From Deltaproteobacteria bacterium (GTDB lineage Bacteria; Desulfobacterota; DSM-4660; Desulfatiglandales; Desulfatiglandaceae), in contig JAFDDR010000037.1 of NCBI GenBank assembly GCA_019310785.1, positions 1 through 33,375 on the forward strand: 33,375 nucleotides of DNA, given 5' to 3'. This document shows, one piece after another, positions 15,761 to 23,401 of the stretch (its first letter is position 1; each line of letters begins with the position of its first letter). Under the pieces are notes generated by a model. The model worked only from the letters and a program-made list of their open reading frames with translations. It was not told the DNA's origin and did not search any database. A program made the translations under genes and the position numbers.

Positions 15761-18214
15761 TCACAGCATCTGATAAGGATCCACATCCAAAACAAGATTC
15801 ACACCACTCGTTTGAAGGCCCTTTTTATAACGCCGCTCGATCTCGGTCAAAAAATGCTGCAAAAGCGAAACGCTTTTACTCTTTATCAGTATCTGCCACC
15901 GGTGTTTTCCTTTTAATCTCGAAATCGGGGCCTCGGCCGGGCCCAGAACCTGAATTTCCTTTCCCCTTTTGGGCCATTTAGTGAGAATGCCCCTGGCACC
16001 CAGGCTGAAACGGCGAACGGCCTCGGCCGTCTTTTCCCTGTTATTCCCCTTAAGCCTTAAACATGCCAGATGGCAAAAAGGAGGGTAACCCAATTGCCCT
16101 CTAAGCTCCATTTCTTTCTCGAAAAAGGCCAAATAATCGTGTCCTGTTGCCGTGCGGATTGCGTAGTGTTCAGGGTTAAAGGTCTGGATAATCACCTTAC
16201 CTCGTCGACTGCCCCGCCCTGATCTTCCGGCCACCTGCGACAGGAGCTGAAAGGTTCGCTCCCCGGCCCGGAAGTCGGGAAACCCTAATGAAAGGTCGGC
16301 AGCGATGACACCCACCAATGTAACTCCCTGGAAATCGTAACCCTTGGTGATCATCTGTGTGCCCACAAGCATATCCGTTTCATGGTCGCTGAACCTCTTC
16401 AGTATCCGGAGGGCCTCGCCCTTCCTTCGGGTGCTGTCCTTGTCCATCCTGCCTATTCGTGCATTCGGGAAAAGCTCTTTAAGTTCATGTTCAAGTTTCT
16501 CGGTTCCGAATCCGTAGGATCTCAAGCCCTCACGACCGCATGAAGGGCATTTTACAAGGGTTCCGGAACAAAAACCACAGTAATGGCATGATAGTTGATC
16601 CTCTTTCAGATGATAGGTCAGCGTCACGTCGCAGTTGGGACAGCGGATTGCCTGGCCGCAGGATCGGCAGAGAAACAGGCGATGAAATCCCCTCCGGTTC
16701 AAAAAAAGCATGGTCTGATTGCCCGCGGTCAGGTTTTTGTCGAGCGCCTCAATGAGCTGCAGGCTGAGGATGGGGTTTTCGGGTTGCTCATCCTCCGGGG
16801 GCTTCATATCCACAATCTCCACATCCGGCATGGGCCGCGCCTCAACCCTTTCCGGCATGGAAAGCAGATGATATCTGCCTGTGATCGTGTTCTGAAAGGA
16901 TTGAACCGACGGTGTCCCTGAACCCAAGATCACCAGTGCCTTCTCCATCTTGGCCCTGAGAACGGCAGTATCCCTTGCCTGGTAACGGAAGTTGCTCTCC
17001 TGCTTGTAGGCCGAATCGTGTTCTTCATCCACAACAATCAGACCCAGTCTGGGCAAGGGGGCAAACAATGCCGAACGTGCACCGATGACCAGGCCCACTT
17101 CTCCCCTGACCATTCGCATCCACTGGTCATAACGCTCACCCTGACTGAGCCCGCTGTGAAAAATGGCAACCTGCTCGCCCAAACGTGACAGGAAAACACT
17201 CTCCATGTAGATGGCAAGTGATATCTCAGGGACCATTAATATAGCCTGCCGGCCCGAGCGCAAAACATGCTTTACCGCCCTGTAGTAAACCTCCGTCTTG
17301 CCGCTGCCGCTCACACCGTGAAGCAGGCATGAAGAAAAAACCCTTTTATCGAGACATGCATGGATATGCACAAGCGCACGCTTTTGCTGTTCAAAGAGTT
17401 CGACAGGTGCAGGAGACGGGAATATGATTTTTCCGGCCGGGTTTCTGTACACAGGTCCTGGGTAGGTTTCCAGTACGCCCTTCTTTATCCATTTTCCGAC
17501 AAGATATGACCCGTTGGTGAACGCACCCTTCAGATCACTTAATAACACGGAACCGGGACTAAAAACCTTAGTTAAAAATCCAACCTCATTTGTTGTCTTT
17601 GATGACGCTCCCCTTTTAGAAAGGACCTGCTGCAGATCCATACCCTGCTTCGGTCTCACGAACTTACGCATCAGAGGGCCAGCCTGTCGCTTGCTCAGCC
17701 GGTCCTTGACGGTTATCCATCCTTTTTTGTAAAGGCCATGGAACTCCTGGAAGGGCCGGGGAAGGCGTTTGCCCGTATGTTCCCTTATCCACAAAAGGAG
17801 TTTTCTTTCTTCGGAATCGGGGGAATGGGTGTGCAAGACTTGTAATCCCTTTTCAGTCAAAAGGGCCGTCTTGTAAGGCTTCATATTAAGACCGCCAGGC
17901 AGGGCTGACTCAATTACCCTTCCAATGGGATAGACATAGTAGCGGGCCATCCACTCAAAGAGAGGCACGGCCTCTTTATGGAAAAGCGGCTCGGGGTCGA
18001 GGATTTCCGATATTTTTTTAAGGGTTTCGTCATGATCCCGGTGTATTTTTTCCAAAATGTACCCGGTGACATTTCGATTTTTAAAAGGCGCCAGAACCCG
18101 GCACCCCACGTTGGCTTTGGTAGCGAGACGTTTTGGGACTGCGTAGGAAAAGGTTCCCTTAACGGGAAGTGAGACGGCTATTCTGACACATTGCAGTTCT
18201 TCATCATTTTTCAA
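15761..18214 (-). CDS. priA: Primosomal protein N' (replication restart helicase PriA)
   Basis: 817 residues from TTG 18214, five bases after the upstream gene. The N-terminal DNA 3'-end-binding domain begins VRIAVSLPVKGTFSYAVP. The superfamily 2 helicase core has GVSGSGKTEV (Walker A, near residue 300), DEEHD (Walker B) and QVAGRSGRG (motif VI). Between the helicase lobes lies a zinc-binding insert with four Cys pairs: CRSC, CPNC, CHYC, CPSC. PriA recognises stalled forks and reloads DnaB. Length and domain order are standard. The TTG start is chosen because family similarity begins at about residue 10 and no ATG is in frame there. Confidence 0.95.
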   Translation of the reverse strand: MKNDEELQCVRIAVSLPVKGTFSYAVPKRLATKANVGCRVLAPFKNRNVTGYILEKIHRDHDETLKKISEILDPEPLFHKEAVPLFEWMARYYVYPIGRVIESALPGGLNMKPYKTALLTEKGLQVLHTHSPDSEERKLLLWIREHTGKRLPRPFQEFHGLYKKGWITVKDRLSKRQAGPLMRKFVRPKQGMDLQQVLSKRGASSKTTNEVGFLTKVFSPGSVLLSDLKGAFTNGSYLVGKWIKKGVLETYPGPVYRNPAGKIIFPSPAPVELFEQQKRALVHIHACLDKRVFSSCLLHGVSGSGKTEVYYRAVKHVLRSGRQAILMVPEISLAIYMESVFLSRLGEQVAIFHSGLSQGERYDQWMRMVRGEVGLVIGARSALFAPLPRLGLIVVDEEHDSAYKQESNFRYQARDTAVLRAKMEKALVILGSGTPSVQSFQNTITGRYHLLSMPERVEARPMPDVEIVDMKPPEDEQPENPILSLQLIEALDKNLTAGNQTMLFLNRRGFHRLFLCRSCGQAIRCPNCDVTLTYHLKEDQLSCHYCGFCSGTLVKCPSCGREGLRSYGFGTEKLEHELKELFPNARIGRMDKDSTRRKGEALRILKRFSDHETDMLVGTQMITKGYDFQGVTLVGVIAADLSLGFPDFRAGERTFQLLSQVAGRSGRGSRRGKVIIQTFNPEHYAIRTATGHDYLAFFEKEMELRGQLGYPPFCHLACLRLKGNNREKTAEAVRRFSLGARGILTKWPKRGKEIQVLGPAEAPISRLKGKHRWQILIKSKSVSLLQHFLTEIERRYKKGLQTSGVNLVLDVDPYQML

Positions 18215-18219
18215 TTGCT

Positions 18220-19008
18220 CTATTCCCGATATTTCTTTTTCAATGCCTCAATAACCTCTTTCAGACGTTTACCTTCTTCAGGCTTCGGTTTCGTTTCAGT
18301 GCCCCCTGCCGACCGGACCCCCGGTCCCGGGATGATTGAAAGCGTTTGCTCGATGGGTATGTTGACCTGAAGGTCCTCGATAGAACAATGCTCTTCCGTG
18401 TCATGTCCCACAGAATAGACTATCTTGTATGGATACCAACCCTTCTCTATCTTTCTGTATTCCTCAAACCTGACAGTCACCATTTTTTCACCTGAATTTG
18501 CCGGCCGCCGGTAACTGAGGAGCAGAGGAAGGAATCTCTCTTTTTCAATAAGAAGTTTAGGATTTTCAATGCCCGTATCCCCTATGCGATAGACAATAAC
18601 CCCGTCAAATCGGGTAAAGGTCACTGACCCAAGGTTGACGGCCATTTCGGATAAGAGAGCCAGAATCGTCCTGCTGTCGCCGGCCATGAGGAGCCTGCGA
18701 AAACTCATATCAGGGTTGTGACGGCCGTCAACCGGCTCTGAACAATAGAACCCGGGAGACTTGAGCCATATCCTTTCCTGAAAGACCGATTCAGGCCCTT
18801 GTGACCGGGGGTTAATTAGATGGGTGGTCTGGAACACAACTAAGGTTTTGAAGTTAGAGAAATTGGCAGCCATAAAACCGACGAGTTGCTCTATGGGCAT
18901 AATATATGCTAGGGCATTACCGGCCACCATGCAAACCGGAAATAAGGTGATCAATAATGCTAAAAAGTAAAGCTTAAACACCTTACGAGATCTCAATGTT
19001 CTTGCCAA
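18220..19008 (-). CDS. Exported LolA-like/hypothetical periplasmic protein
   Basis: 262 residues from TTG 19008, with AAGG eight or so bases before it and only three bases after the plsC-like stop. A signal peptide with hydrophobic core KLYFLALLITLFPVCMVAG is present. The body is predicted beta-rich (SVTFTRFDGVIVYRIGD, KMVTVRFEEYRKIEKGWYPY), a pattern resembling outer-membrane lipoprotein carrier/LolA-type folds where a lipid-facing half barrel is read as 'F..Y..I..GWYP..I'. The end is charged (RLKEVIEALKKKYRE). The family assignment is tentative. Operon position between plsC and priA gives no strong hint of role. Confidence 0.6.
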   Translation of the reverse strand: MARTLRSRKVFKLYFLALLITLFPVCMVAGNALAYIMPIEQLVGFMAANFSNFKTLVVFQTTHLINPRSQGPESVFQERIWLKSPGFYCSEPVDGRHNPDMSFRRLLMAGDSRTILALLSEMAVNLGSVTFTRFDGVIVYRIGDTGIENPKLLIEKERFLPLLLSYRRPANSGEKMVTVRFEEYRKIEKGWYPYKIVYSVGHDTEEHCSIEDLQVNIPIEQTLSIIPGPGVRSAGGTETKPKPEEGKRLKEVIEALKKKYRE

Positions 19009-19011
19009 CTC

Positions 19012-19719
19012 TTACCTTTCCTCCATCTGGTTCAGCATGTCCGCTCTTACCCGTTCCATCAGTTGGGTAAGACTTTTCCTGTTATACCCTTTAACCGGGA
19101 TGGGATCGCCTATGCAAATATGGAAAACTCCTTTATTGATTTTCAGGCTGCCCTTTGGAACGATGCGATAGCTGTTGCTTATGGACACCGGTACGATATC
19201 ACAGCCGGACTTGAGTGCTAATTTGAAACCACCCTTTTTGAATGGCAGAAGCCTACCATCGACGCTTCGGGTCCCTTCTGGAAACATGACAACCGAAGAG
19301 CCTGCCCTTATCTTTTCTGCGGCCTCATTCATGCTCTTAATGGCCTCTCTCGGGTCTTTTCTTTCAATGCCTATATAGCCCGCCCTTCTCATGGCAGGGC
19401 CAAGAAAAGGGAGCCTCATTAATTCCTGCTTAAGTATAAATTTGAAGCCCACCGGAACATACGCTAACAGTGCAAAGATATCGAAATAGCTCTGGTGATT
19501 GGTCATGTAAATGCGGGGCACCAGGGGGTCCACTCTTTCCTGGCCCTTTGGCCTGACGGTGATGCCGCAAACCTTGAGAATCACCTTGGCCCAGGGCACG
19601 GCCACCAAAAAATGGGTCTTACTGCCGCTTGCGCCAAAAAGGGAGAGCAACAACGCCCAGAGACAGAAAATGATGGTGCAAATGGCAACAAATGTATTTA
19701 AGTATAAAAATCTGATCAT
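19012..19719 (-). CDS. 1-acyl-sn-glycerol-3-phosphate acyltransferase (PlsC-like)
   Basis: 235 residues from ATG 19719. One or two N-terminal membrane helices (about 5-30) are followed by the acyltransferase motifs NHQSYFD (His75, Asp80 of the HX4D pair) and FPEGTRS (146-152). A third block, IVPVSISNSYRIVPKG, is also typical. It acylates lysophosphatidic acid at the inner membrane in phospholipid synthesis. It leads a tight minus-strand unit with the LolA-like gene and priA. Confidence 0.9.
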   Translation of the reverse strand: MIRFLYLNTFVAICTIIFCLWALLLSLFGASGSKTHFLVAVPWAKVILKVCGITVRPKGQERVDPLVPRIYMTNHQSYFDIFALLAYVPVGFKFILKQELMRLPFLGPAMRRAGYIGIERKDPREAIKSMNEAAEKIRAGSSVVMFPEGTRSVDGRLLPFKKGGFKLALKSGCDIVPVSISNSYRIVPKGSLKINKGVFHICIGDPIPVKGYNRKSLTQLMERVRADMLNQMEER

Positions 19720-19726
19720 TTTTCGT

Positions 19727-19842
19727 AACTCGGGTTGTCAGGTTCACGGTTCACGGTTGGTTGCCTTATCTTCATACTGGTCTATATTCATCGTTTTTTA
19801 ACCTTGAACCATGAACCCTTGAACCGTGAACCCGAGCAGTTA
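19727..19842. repeat. Inverted repeat with GTTCACGG arms, family D, copy 2
   Basis: The left arm AACTCGGGTTGTCA plus GGTTCACGGTTCACGGTT (19727-19758) faces a right arm of AACCTTGAACC..GAACCGTGAACCCGAGCAGTT (19800-19841). The reverse complement of the right arm reproduces CGGGTT and the GGTTCACGGTT words of the left. A short AT-rich loop lies between. The element lies upstream of plsC (divergent from the small Cys protein). Confidence 0.7.
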
Positions 19843-19860
19843 CCATTTTTTAATAATTTA

Positions 19861-19889
19861 TTGACATATAATAATATCTCTGATATAAA
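19861..19889 (+). promoter_or_regulatory. Consensus sigma70-type promoter
   Basis: TTGACA (19861-19866), a 17-base spacer and TATAAA (19884-19889), 49 bases before the ATG of the small Cys protein. The region is strongly AT-rich. The match and ideal spacing predict strong expression of the downstream gene. Confidence 0.75.
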
Positions 19890-19938
19890 ATTCTATAATT
19901 AAATTATAATTAAACATATTTAAGGGATGGAGGAATTT

Positions 19939-20124
19939 ATGGCCGATTATATTGTGTGTCACAAAAAACGAAATGCACCGCGCATAAATGTTCGAATCTG
20001 CCAGGAAAAATGCTCGCTCAGAAATGAATGTAAAGAATATTCGGGCTATCTGAAAATTTCCGTCATTCAGAAACCGATCCCGGTATCTGCTGAAGTACCT
20101 CCCGTAGCTTTGGCCGCACCATAA
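19939..20124 (+). CDS. Small cysteine-containing protein of unknown function
   Basis: 61 residues from ATG 19939, chosen because GGAGG lies six bases upstream; another in-frame ATG at 19927 overlaps that ribosome site. The sequence MADYIVCHKKRNAPRIN continues to a C-x3-C-x5-C cluster (CQEKCSLRNEC) with an additional Cys7, so four cysteines could bind one zinc or iron-sulfur centre. The remaining half is Pro/Ala/Val-rich and looks unstructured. No transmembrane or signal segment is seen. A consensus promoter precedes it and no partner gene follows on this strand. I do not recognise a characterised family. Confidence 0.7.
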   Translation: MADYIVCHKKRNAPRINVRICQEKCSLRNECKEYSGYLKISVIQKPIPVSAEVPPVALAAP

Positions 20125-20137
20125 AGGATTATCGATC

Positions 20138-20998
20138 TTAGTTTATCGAACGTACCGGCAATATAAATGCCCGCTTTTTCTTGTTCTGGTGATTAACATT
20201 CCCGAAATAGAGTAAAACAGTATAAGCATGAATGGGGCACGCAGTTTTTATGCATGTATATTTCTTGCCGTAAATAAATTCGGTTTCGGACCAATATGGC
20301 ATATGCACGATCATATTTTCAAAAGGGTTCGGCTCAACCAAGGCAGGACATTGCTTCTTAGTGTCTAACAGGCTTTTCCATTCTTCAATGGTAGGAAGCC
20401 GCCAGTCGGTATAGCCTCCGTGTTTGAATTTTTGGCACTTTTTCACTGCATCCGGCCACTGGGAGGCTGAAACAAAATCGAGTCTCCATCCGTTCTTTAT
20501 CCACATCAAGTTTGTCATTTTATCGGTAATCGTACCGTCCCGGTTGTCCACAAAACGGTCCTTTCCCCGACCCGGAACAGATGTCTGAACCACATCCTTT
20601 CCACTTGAGACAGTTTTTTTGGGGTGGTCGTCTGCTTTTTCGGGCCGTATTGCTTCTTGGAATTCATGGACTCCACGGTAACTCACGGCCCCTTCTTCTT
20701 TCAATTTCTCCCAGACTTCAAGGGCCTCCGCCTTTGTTTTATATTTGCCCAAGTAAACCCTGAAAAAATAACCCTTTCCTTGGACCTCGGCCTTTTTCCA
20801 GAAGACTATTTTGCCCTTATTCTTAAGCCCGTTAACGTATCTGTTCGCATTTGTGAGGTCCTTGAAAGACTGCACATGAATACTGTAATAAATTTGTTCC
20901 GCACAGTCCGCGTTAACAGCACCTGTGCATATGATCAGCAAGAGAAAGAGAACCCCTTTTATTAAAATCCGTCCTGATCTTGATACTAATAATCGCAT
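20138..20998 (-). CDS. Exported SPOR-domain and Lcl_C (DUF1566) protein
   Basis: 286 residues from ATG 20998, with GGAGG just upstream; an in-frame TTG at 21016 is less likely. A signal segment (GVLFLLLIICTGAVNA) is followed by a SPOR-like domain (about 35-110: YYSIHVQSFKDLTNANRYV and YFFRVYLGKYKTKAEALEV), which usually binds denuded peptidoglycan. A charged linker leads to an Lcl_C/DUF1566 domain (about 150-286: RFVDNRDGTITD, LMWIKN, GGYTDWRLPTIEEWKSL, PVRSIN) of C-type-lectin-like fold. The same Lcl_C domain ends the 1362-residue protein at 27490, with shared DGTxTD, LMW, WRLPTxxEWK and PVR motifs. A cell-wall-bound sensor or ligand-binding protein is inferred. Confidence 0.82.
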   Translation of the reverse strand: MRLLVSRSGRILIKGVLFLLLIICTGAVNADCAEQIYYSIHVQSFKDLTNANRYVNGLKNKGKIVFWKKAEVQGKGYFFRVYLGKYKTKAEALEVWEKLKEEGAVSYRGVHEFQEAIRPEKADDHPKKTVSSGKDVVQTSVPGRGKDRFVDNRDGTITDKMTNLMWIKNGWRLDFVSASQWPDAVKKCQKFKHGGYTDWRLPTIEEWKSLLDTKKQCPALVEPNPFENMIVHMPYWSETEFIYGKKYTCIKTACPIHAYTVLLYFGNVNHQNKKKRAFILPVRSIN

Positions 20999-21008
20999 AG
21001 CTCCTCCC

Positions 21009-21023
21009 ACGCCCAAAGGGCGT
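21009..21023 (-). other. Perfect hairpin next to a ribosome binding site
   Basis: ACGCCC-AAA-GGGCGT has a six-pair stem and a three-base loop. It ends a few bases before the GGGAGGAGCT ribosome-binding region of the SPOR-Lcl_C gene. It could affect translation starting there. No riboswitch class was recognised. Confidence 0.4.
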
Positions 21024-21138
21024 AGCTTTCCTCGTTGTAATAAAGCATAAGGATGTAGACTCTTTTCGCGGGAAAATAATGTGAGAGCGGTTCGGTGATC
21101 AGATTAGATTAGCACATTATTATTGGTATGCCAATGTC

Positions 21139-22041
21139 TTAAATCTTGATGACGTAGTGTATTGCCGTTGGTGACTCAGGGTCAACCTCACGGCCGAGGC
21201 TGATAATTCCATTACCTAACAATTGTGCTTCATCCCTTTTGAGGTTGACCTTCTTTTTCCCTTGAATAACCACGTAAGTGCCATTGGTACTCTGGTCAAT
21301 TAACACGAACTTGCCCCGGCGGTATTCGATGCGAGCGTGCGATCGGGAAACACGATTGTCATTCACCACTATTTCGTTGTGGCTCTGGCGTCCTAATGAA
21401 GCGCTGGGCATGTTTTCATCGACTTCAACCAAGTGATCATGAAATCGTATCTCCATGCGGGCTTTCAAGGTCATGGCATCTAAGGAATCCTCCACCATGA
21501 CAGTCACATCGTGGCGCTCCCATACCACTTCGTAGATGCTGATCTCTCCACTCTTTCCCTTGACCGTAGTCTTATCGATGCAACGGGCCGATTCCCGGTG
21601 CTCAGGCATCAGCTCAGCAACCGTCTCTTCCGTGGTGATGATCTGGCGCTGTTTTGCCTGGGCAACCATACGCGCGGCCACATTGACCGCATCTCCAAAA
21701 ACATCGTTACCTTCCTTTATAACCGGCCCCCATTGGATCCCAACGTAAATATTCGGTGGAGAAAAACCGGGAATGTCCTCTACAGTCAAATCTTCAAGCT
21801 CCTGGTGCATTTCCATTCCCGCCTCAACCGCATCATCGGCCGTCGGAAACGTGCACATTATCTCATCGCCGATCGTCTTGATTACCGTACCATGATACCG
21901 AGCAGTCACGTCTGAAAAAAGAGAAAGACAGGTGCCTATAAGGTTCTGGGCGATTTTATCACCTAAGGTTTCATATAGGTTGGTGCTCTTAGCAATGTCA
22001 GCAAATAGAATCGCAAGCGTATCAGTTTCTCGAGTCGTCAT
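21139..22041 (-). CDS. Class III adenylate cyclase fused to an FHA domain
   Basis: 300 residues. Residues ~5-175 are a class III cyclase domain: metal Asp15 (LFADIAKST) and Asp59 (TIGDEIMC), adenine-type Lys55, and VFGDAVNVAARM with Asp117, Asn120 and Arg124. All catalytic positions are intact, so ATP to cAMP conversion is expected. Residues ~200-300 are an FHA domain (SLGRQSHNEIVV, RVSRSHARIEYR, LIDQSTNGTYV) that binds phosphothreonine. No membrane helix is present, so the protein is cytoplasmic. It lies 32 bases after a PP2C gene, and a Ser/Thr kinase is encoded nearby. Phosphorylation-dependent control of the cyclase is a reasonable inference. Confidence 0.93.
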   Translation of the reverse strand: MTTRETDTLAILFADIAKSTNLYETLGDKIAQNLIGTCLSLFSDVTARYHGTVIKTIGDEIMCTFPTADDAVEAGMEMHQELEDLTVEDIPGFSPPNIYVGIQWGPVIKEGNDVFGDAVNVAARMVAQAKQRQIITTEETVAELMPEHRESARCIDKTTVKGKSGEISIYEVVWERHDVTVMVEDSLDAMTLKARMEIRFHDHLVEVDENMPSASLGRQSHNEIVVNDNRVSRSHARIEYRRGKFVLIDQSTNGTYVVIQGKKKVNLKRDEAQLLGNGIISLGREVDPESPTAIHYVIKI

Positions 22042-22073
22042 ACTGTTTTTCCGTGATAAACTCTTTCGTTTAA

Positions 22074-22865
22074 TTAAACTTTACAGGCCACTACACTGGT
22101 ATTGTCCTTGCCGCCGGCATCATTGGCAGCATCAACCAATAGTTTTGCAATATTCTCCACGTCATTTGCACCCTTCAATATCTTAGCAATCTGATCATCA
22201 GTGACCATATCGGTAAGTCCATCACTGCACAGGATGTATATGTCATCCTGCTGCCATTTATCCCATTCAATATCTGCAACGACTGCTACGTTAGGCCCGA
22301 TGGCCCTTGTAATAACGTTCTTGCCGGGTTCCTGGCCGATCTTGCCGTTACTCTCCCATTCCTCATGTGCGGAGTGATCGACTGTCAGACGCTTCAGAGC
22401 AGAATCTCTCCACCTGTACAGGCGACTGTCCCCAACGTGAAACCACAGCACGTATTCACCCTCAACCAGGACCAGACCCACAACGGTTGTCCCCATATAT
22501 CGCTCAAGATTCAGGTCCTGGTTGCGCTCGTAAAGAGCGGAAGACGCCTTGTCGATAGCCTCGTCTACGAGAGAAAAAAGGCATGCTATTTCAGATGGGA
22601 CACCATCCACACCGGTGATATCCTGGAGTTCTTCGGCCATCAGTTGCGGGTCCAAGTACTCGGAAATGACCTTGATCGCTGTCTGACTCGCCTCAGCGCC
22701 CCGTTCATGCCCCCCCATTCCATCGCAAAGCAGCAAGAAATGTCCTGCCTTATCGAGCCAGATTGAGTCTTCATTCTCGGTCCTCACATGTCCGGTATCC
22801 GAGACCCCACTTGCCACAAGACCGGAAGACTCCACCTTAATATTTACGTGTCCATCTGAATTCAT
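22074..22865 (-). CDS. PP2C-type Ser/Thr protein phosphatase (first of two)
   Basis: 263 residues. PP2C motifs in order: SDTGHVRTENEDS, LLLCDGMGGHERG with the metal-binding Asp, GTTVVGLVLVEG, WFHVGDSRLYRW, ITRAIGP, ILCSDGLTDMV and GGKDNTSVVAC. This is the complete catalytic set of a bacterial Stp/PrpC-like phosphatase, soluble and cytoplasmic. It is the first gene of a minus-strand pair with the cyclase-FHA gene and is divergent from the kinase operon. It probably reverses phosphorylation by the nearby kinase. Its sequence differs clearly from the second PP2C at 27502, so they are not a recent duplication. Confidence 0.94.
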   Translation of the reverse strand: MNSDGHVNIKVESSGLVASGVSDTGHVRTENEDSIWLDKAGHFLLLCDGMGGHERGAEASQTAIKVISEYLDPQLMAEELQDITGVDGVPSEIACLFSLVDEAIDKASSALYERNQDLNLERYMGTTVVGLVLVEGEYVLWFHVGDSRLYRWRDSALKRLTVDHSAHEEWESNGKIGQEPGKNVITRAIGPNVAVVADIEWDKWQQDDIYILCSDGLTDMVTDDQIAKILKGANDVENIAKLLVDAANDAGGKDNTSVVACKV

Positions 22866-22897
22866 TGGTCACTCACACAAATATGGATAATTTTAAT

Positions 22898-22927
22898 ACT
22901 ATAGACAAAATGATGCCTCATCGTCAA
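22898..22927 (-). promoter_or_regulatory. Probable promoter of the PP2C/cyclase-FHA operon
   Basis: Minus strand: TTGACG (22927-22922), 18-base spacer, TATAGT (22903-22898), 32 bases before the PP2C start. Good agreement with a sigma70-type promoter. Confidence 0.5.
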
Positions 22928-22963
22928 CTGCTATTCGTACTATCCTGAACCATTATCTCTGAC

Positions 22964-23002
22964 CACGCCCATCGAAGATCCCGTCAAGCGGGGGAGGACG
23001 TG
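22964..23002. repeat. 39-nt hairpin repeat, family B, copy 2
   Basis: The stem CACG (22964-22967)/CGTG (22999-23002) encloses the same 33-base core as at 1335-1373. The two bases that differ on the left side are matched by complementary changes on the right. The flanking CTCTGACC and GATTTTC are also shared. It lies between the two divergent signalling operons. Confidence 0.7.
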
Positions 23003-23107
23003 ATTTTCTAAAACGAAATAAAAAAAACAGAGACCAAACATGAATGACAGGGAAATATAACCGGAGTCCACCCATATTGTCAAGTGTGATCGTTTATTGA
23101 TTGTATC

Positions 23108-23136
23108 TTGACAGCAAGTCATTGAAATTCTATAAA
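23108..23136 (+). promoter_or_regulatory. Consensus promoter of the pseudocaspase/PP2C/kinase operon
   Basis: TTGACA (23108-23113), 17-base spacer, TATAAA (23131-23136). The hexamers and spacing are identical to the promoter at 19861. Transcription from here would give a leader of about 260 bases before ATG 23402, and the leader contains the long inverted repeat at 23173-23353. Confidence 0.65.
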
Positions 23137-23172
23137 TAGATATTTAGGAGCATTTTGGCCTTTGGACCCTGT

Positions 23173-23353
23173 CTCAAAGTGAAACCTTTGAAAAATGCTC
23201 AATTTTGGTCAAGTTCAAGGAAAGCGAAAATTTCAACCGCCCCGCTTAAGATGTCAAGCGGGACAGGCATCCATACCTTGAGTATTTCGAGGATTGAAAT
23301 TTGAGTTTGACGCCGAAATTGGGCAAAAGGGGGCATTTTGCAAAGGTCTCAAG
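23173..23353. repeat. Long imperfect inverted repeat in the leader of the pseudocaspase operon, family C
   Basis: The left arm begins CTCAAAGTGAAACCTTTGAA and continues with AAATGCTCAATTTTGG (23173-23208). It faces the right arm CCGAAATTGGGCAAAAGGGG..CATTTTGCAAAGGTCTCAAG (23313-23353). Further complementary words are GAAAATTTCAA with TTGAAATTTGAG-type sequence, and a GCCCCGCTT/AAGCGGGAC hairpin (23242-23265). The right arm read on the minus strand matches the repeat at 6653-6694. The rest of the 22866-23401 space has no gene. Confidence 0.65.
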
Positions 23354-23401
23354 GTGACGGGTTACGATGCTATTCAATGACCAACTTTCCATTAGGACTT
23401 C

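Noticed and set aside
21000-21060. A c-di-GMP-type riboswitch before the SPOR-Lcl_C gene
   Set aside because: GGAAAGCTACGCCC recalls part of such aptamers, but the rest of the conserved core is missing; only a simple hairpin is supported.
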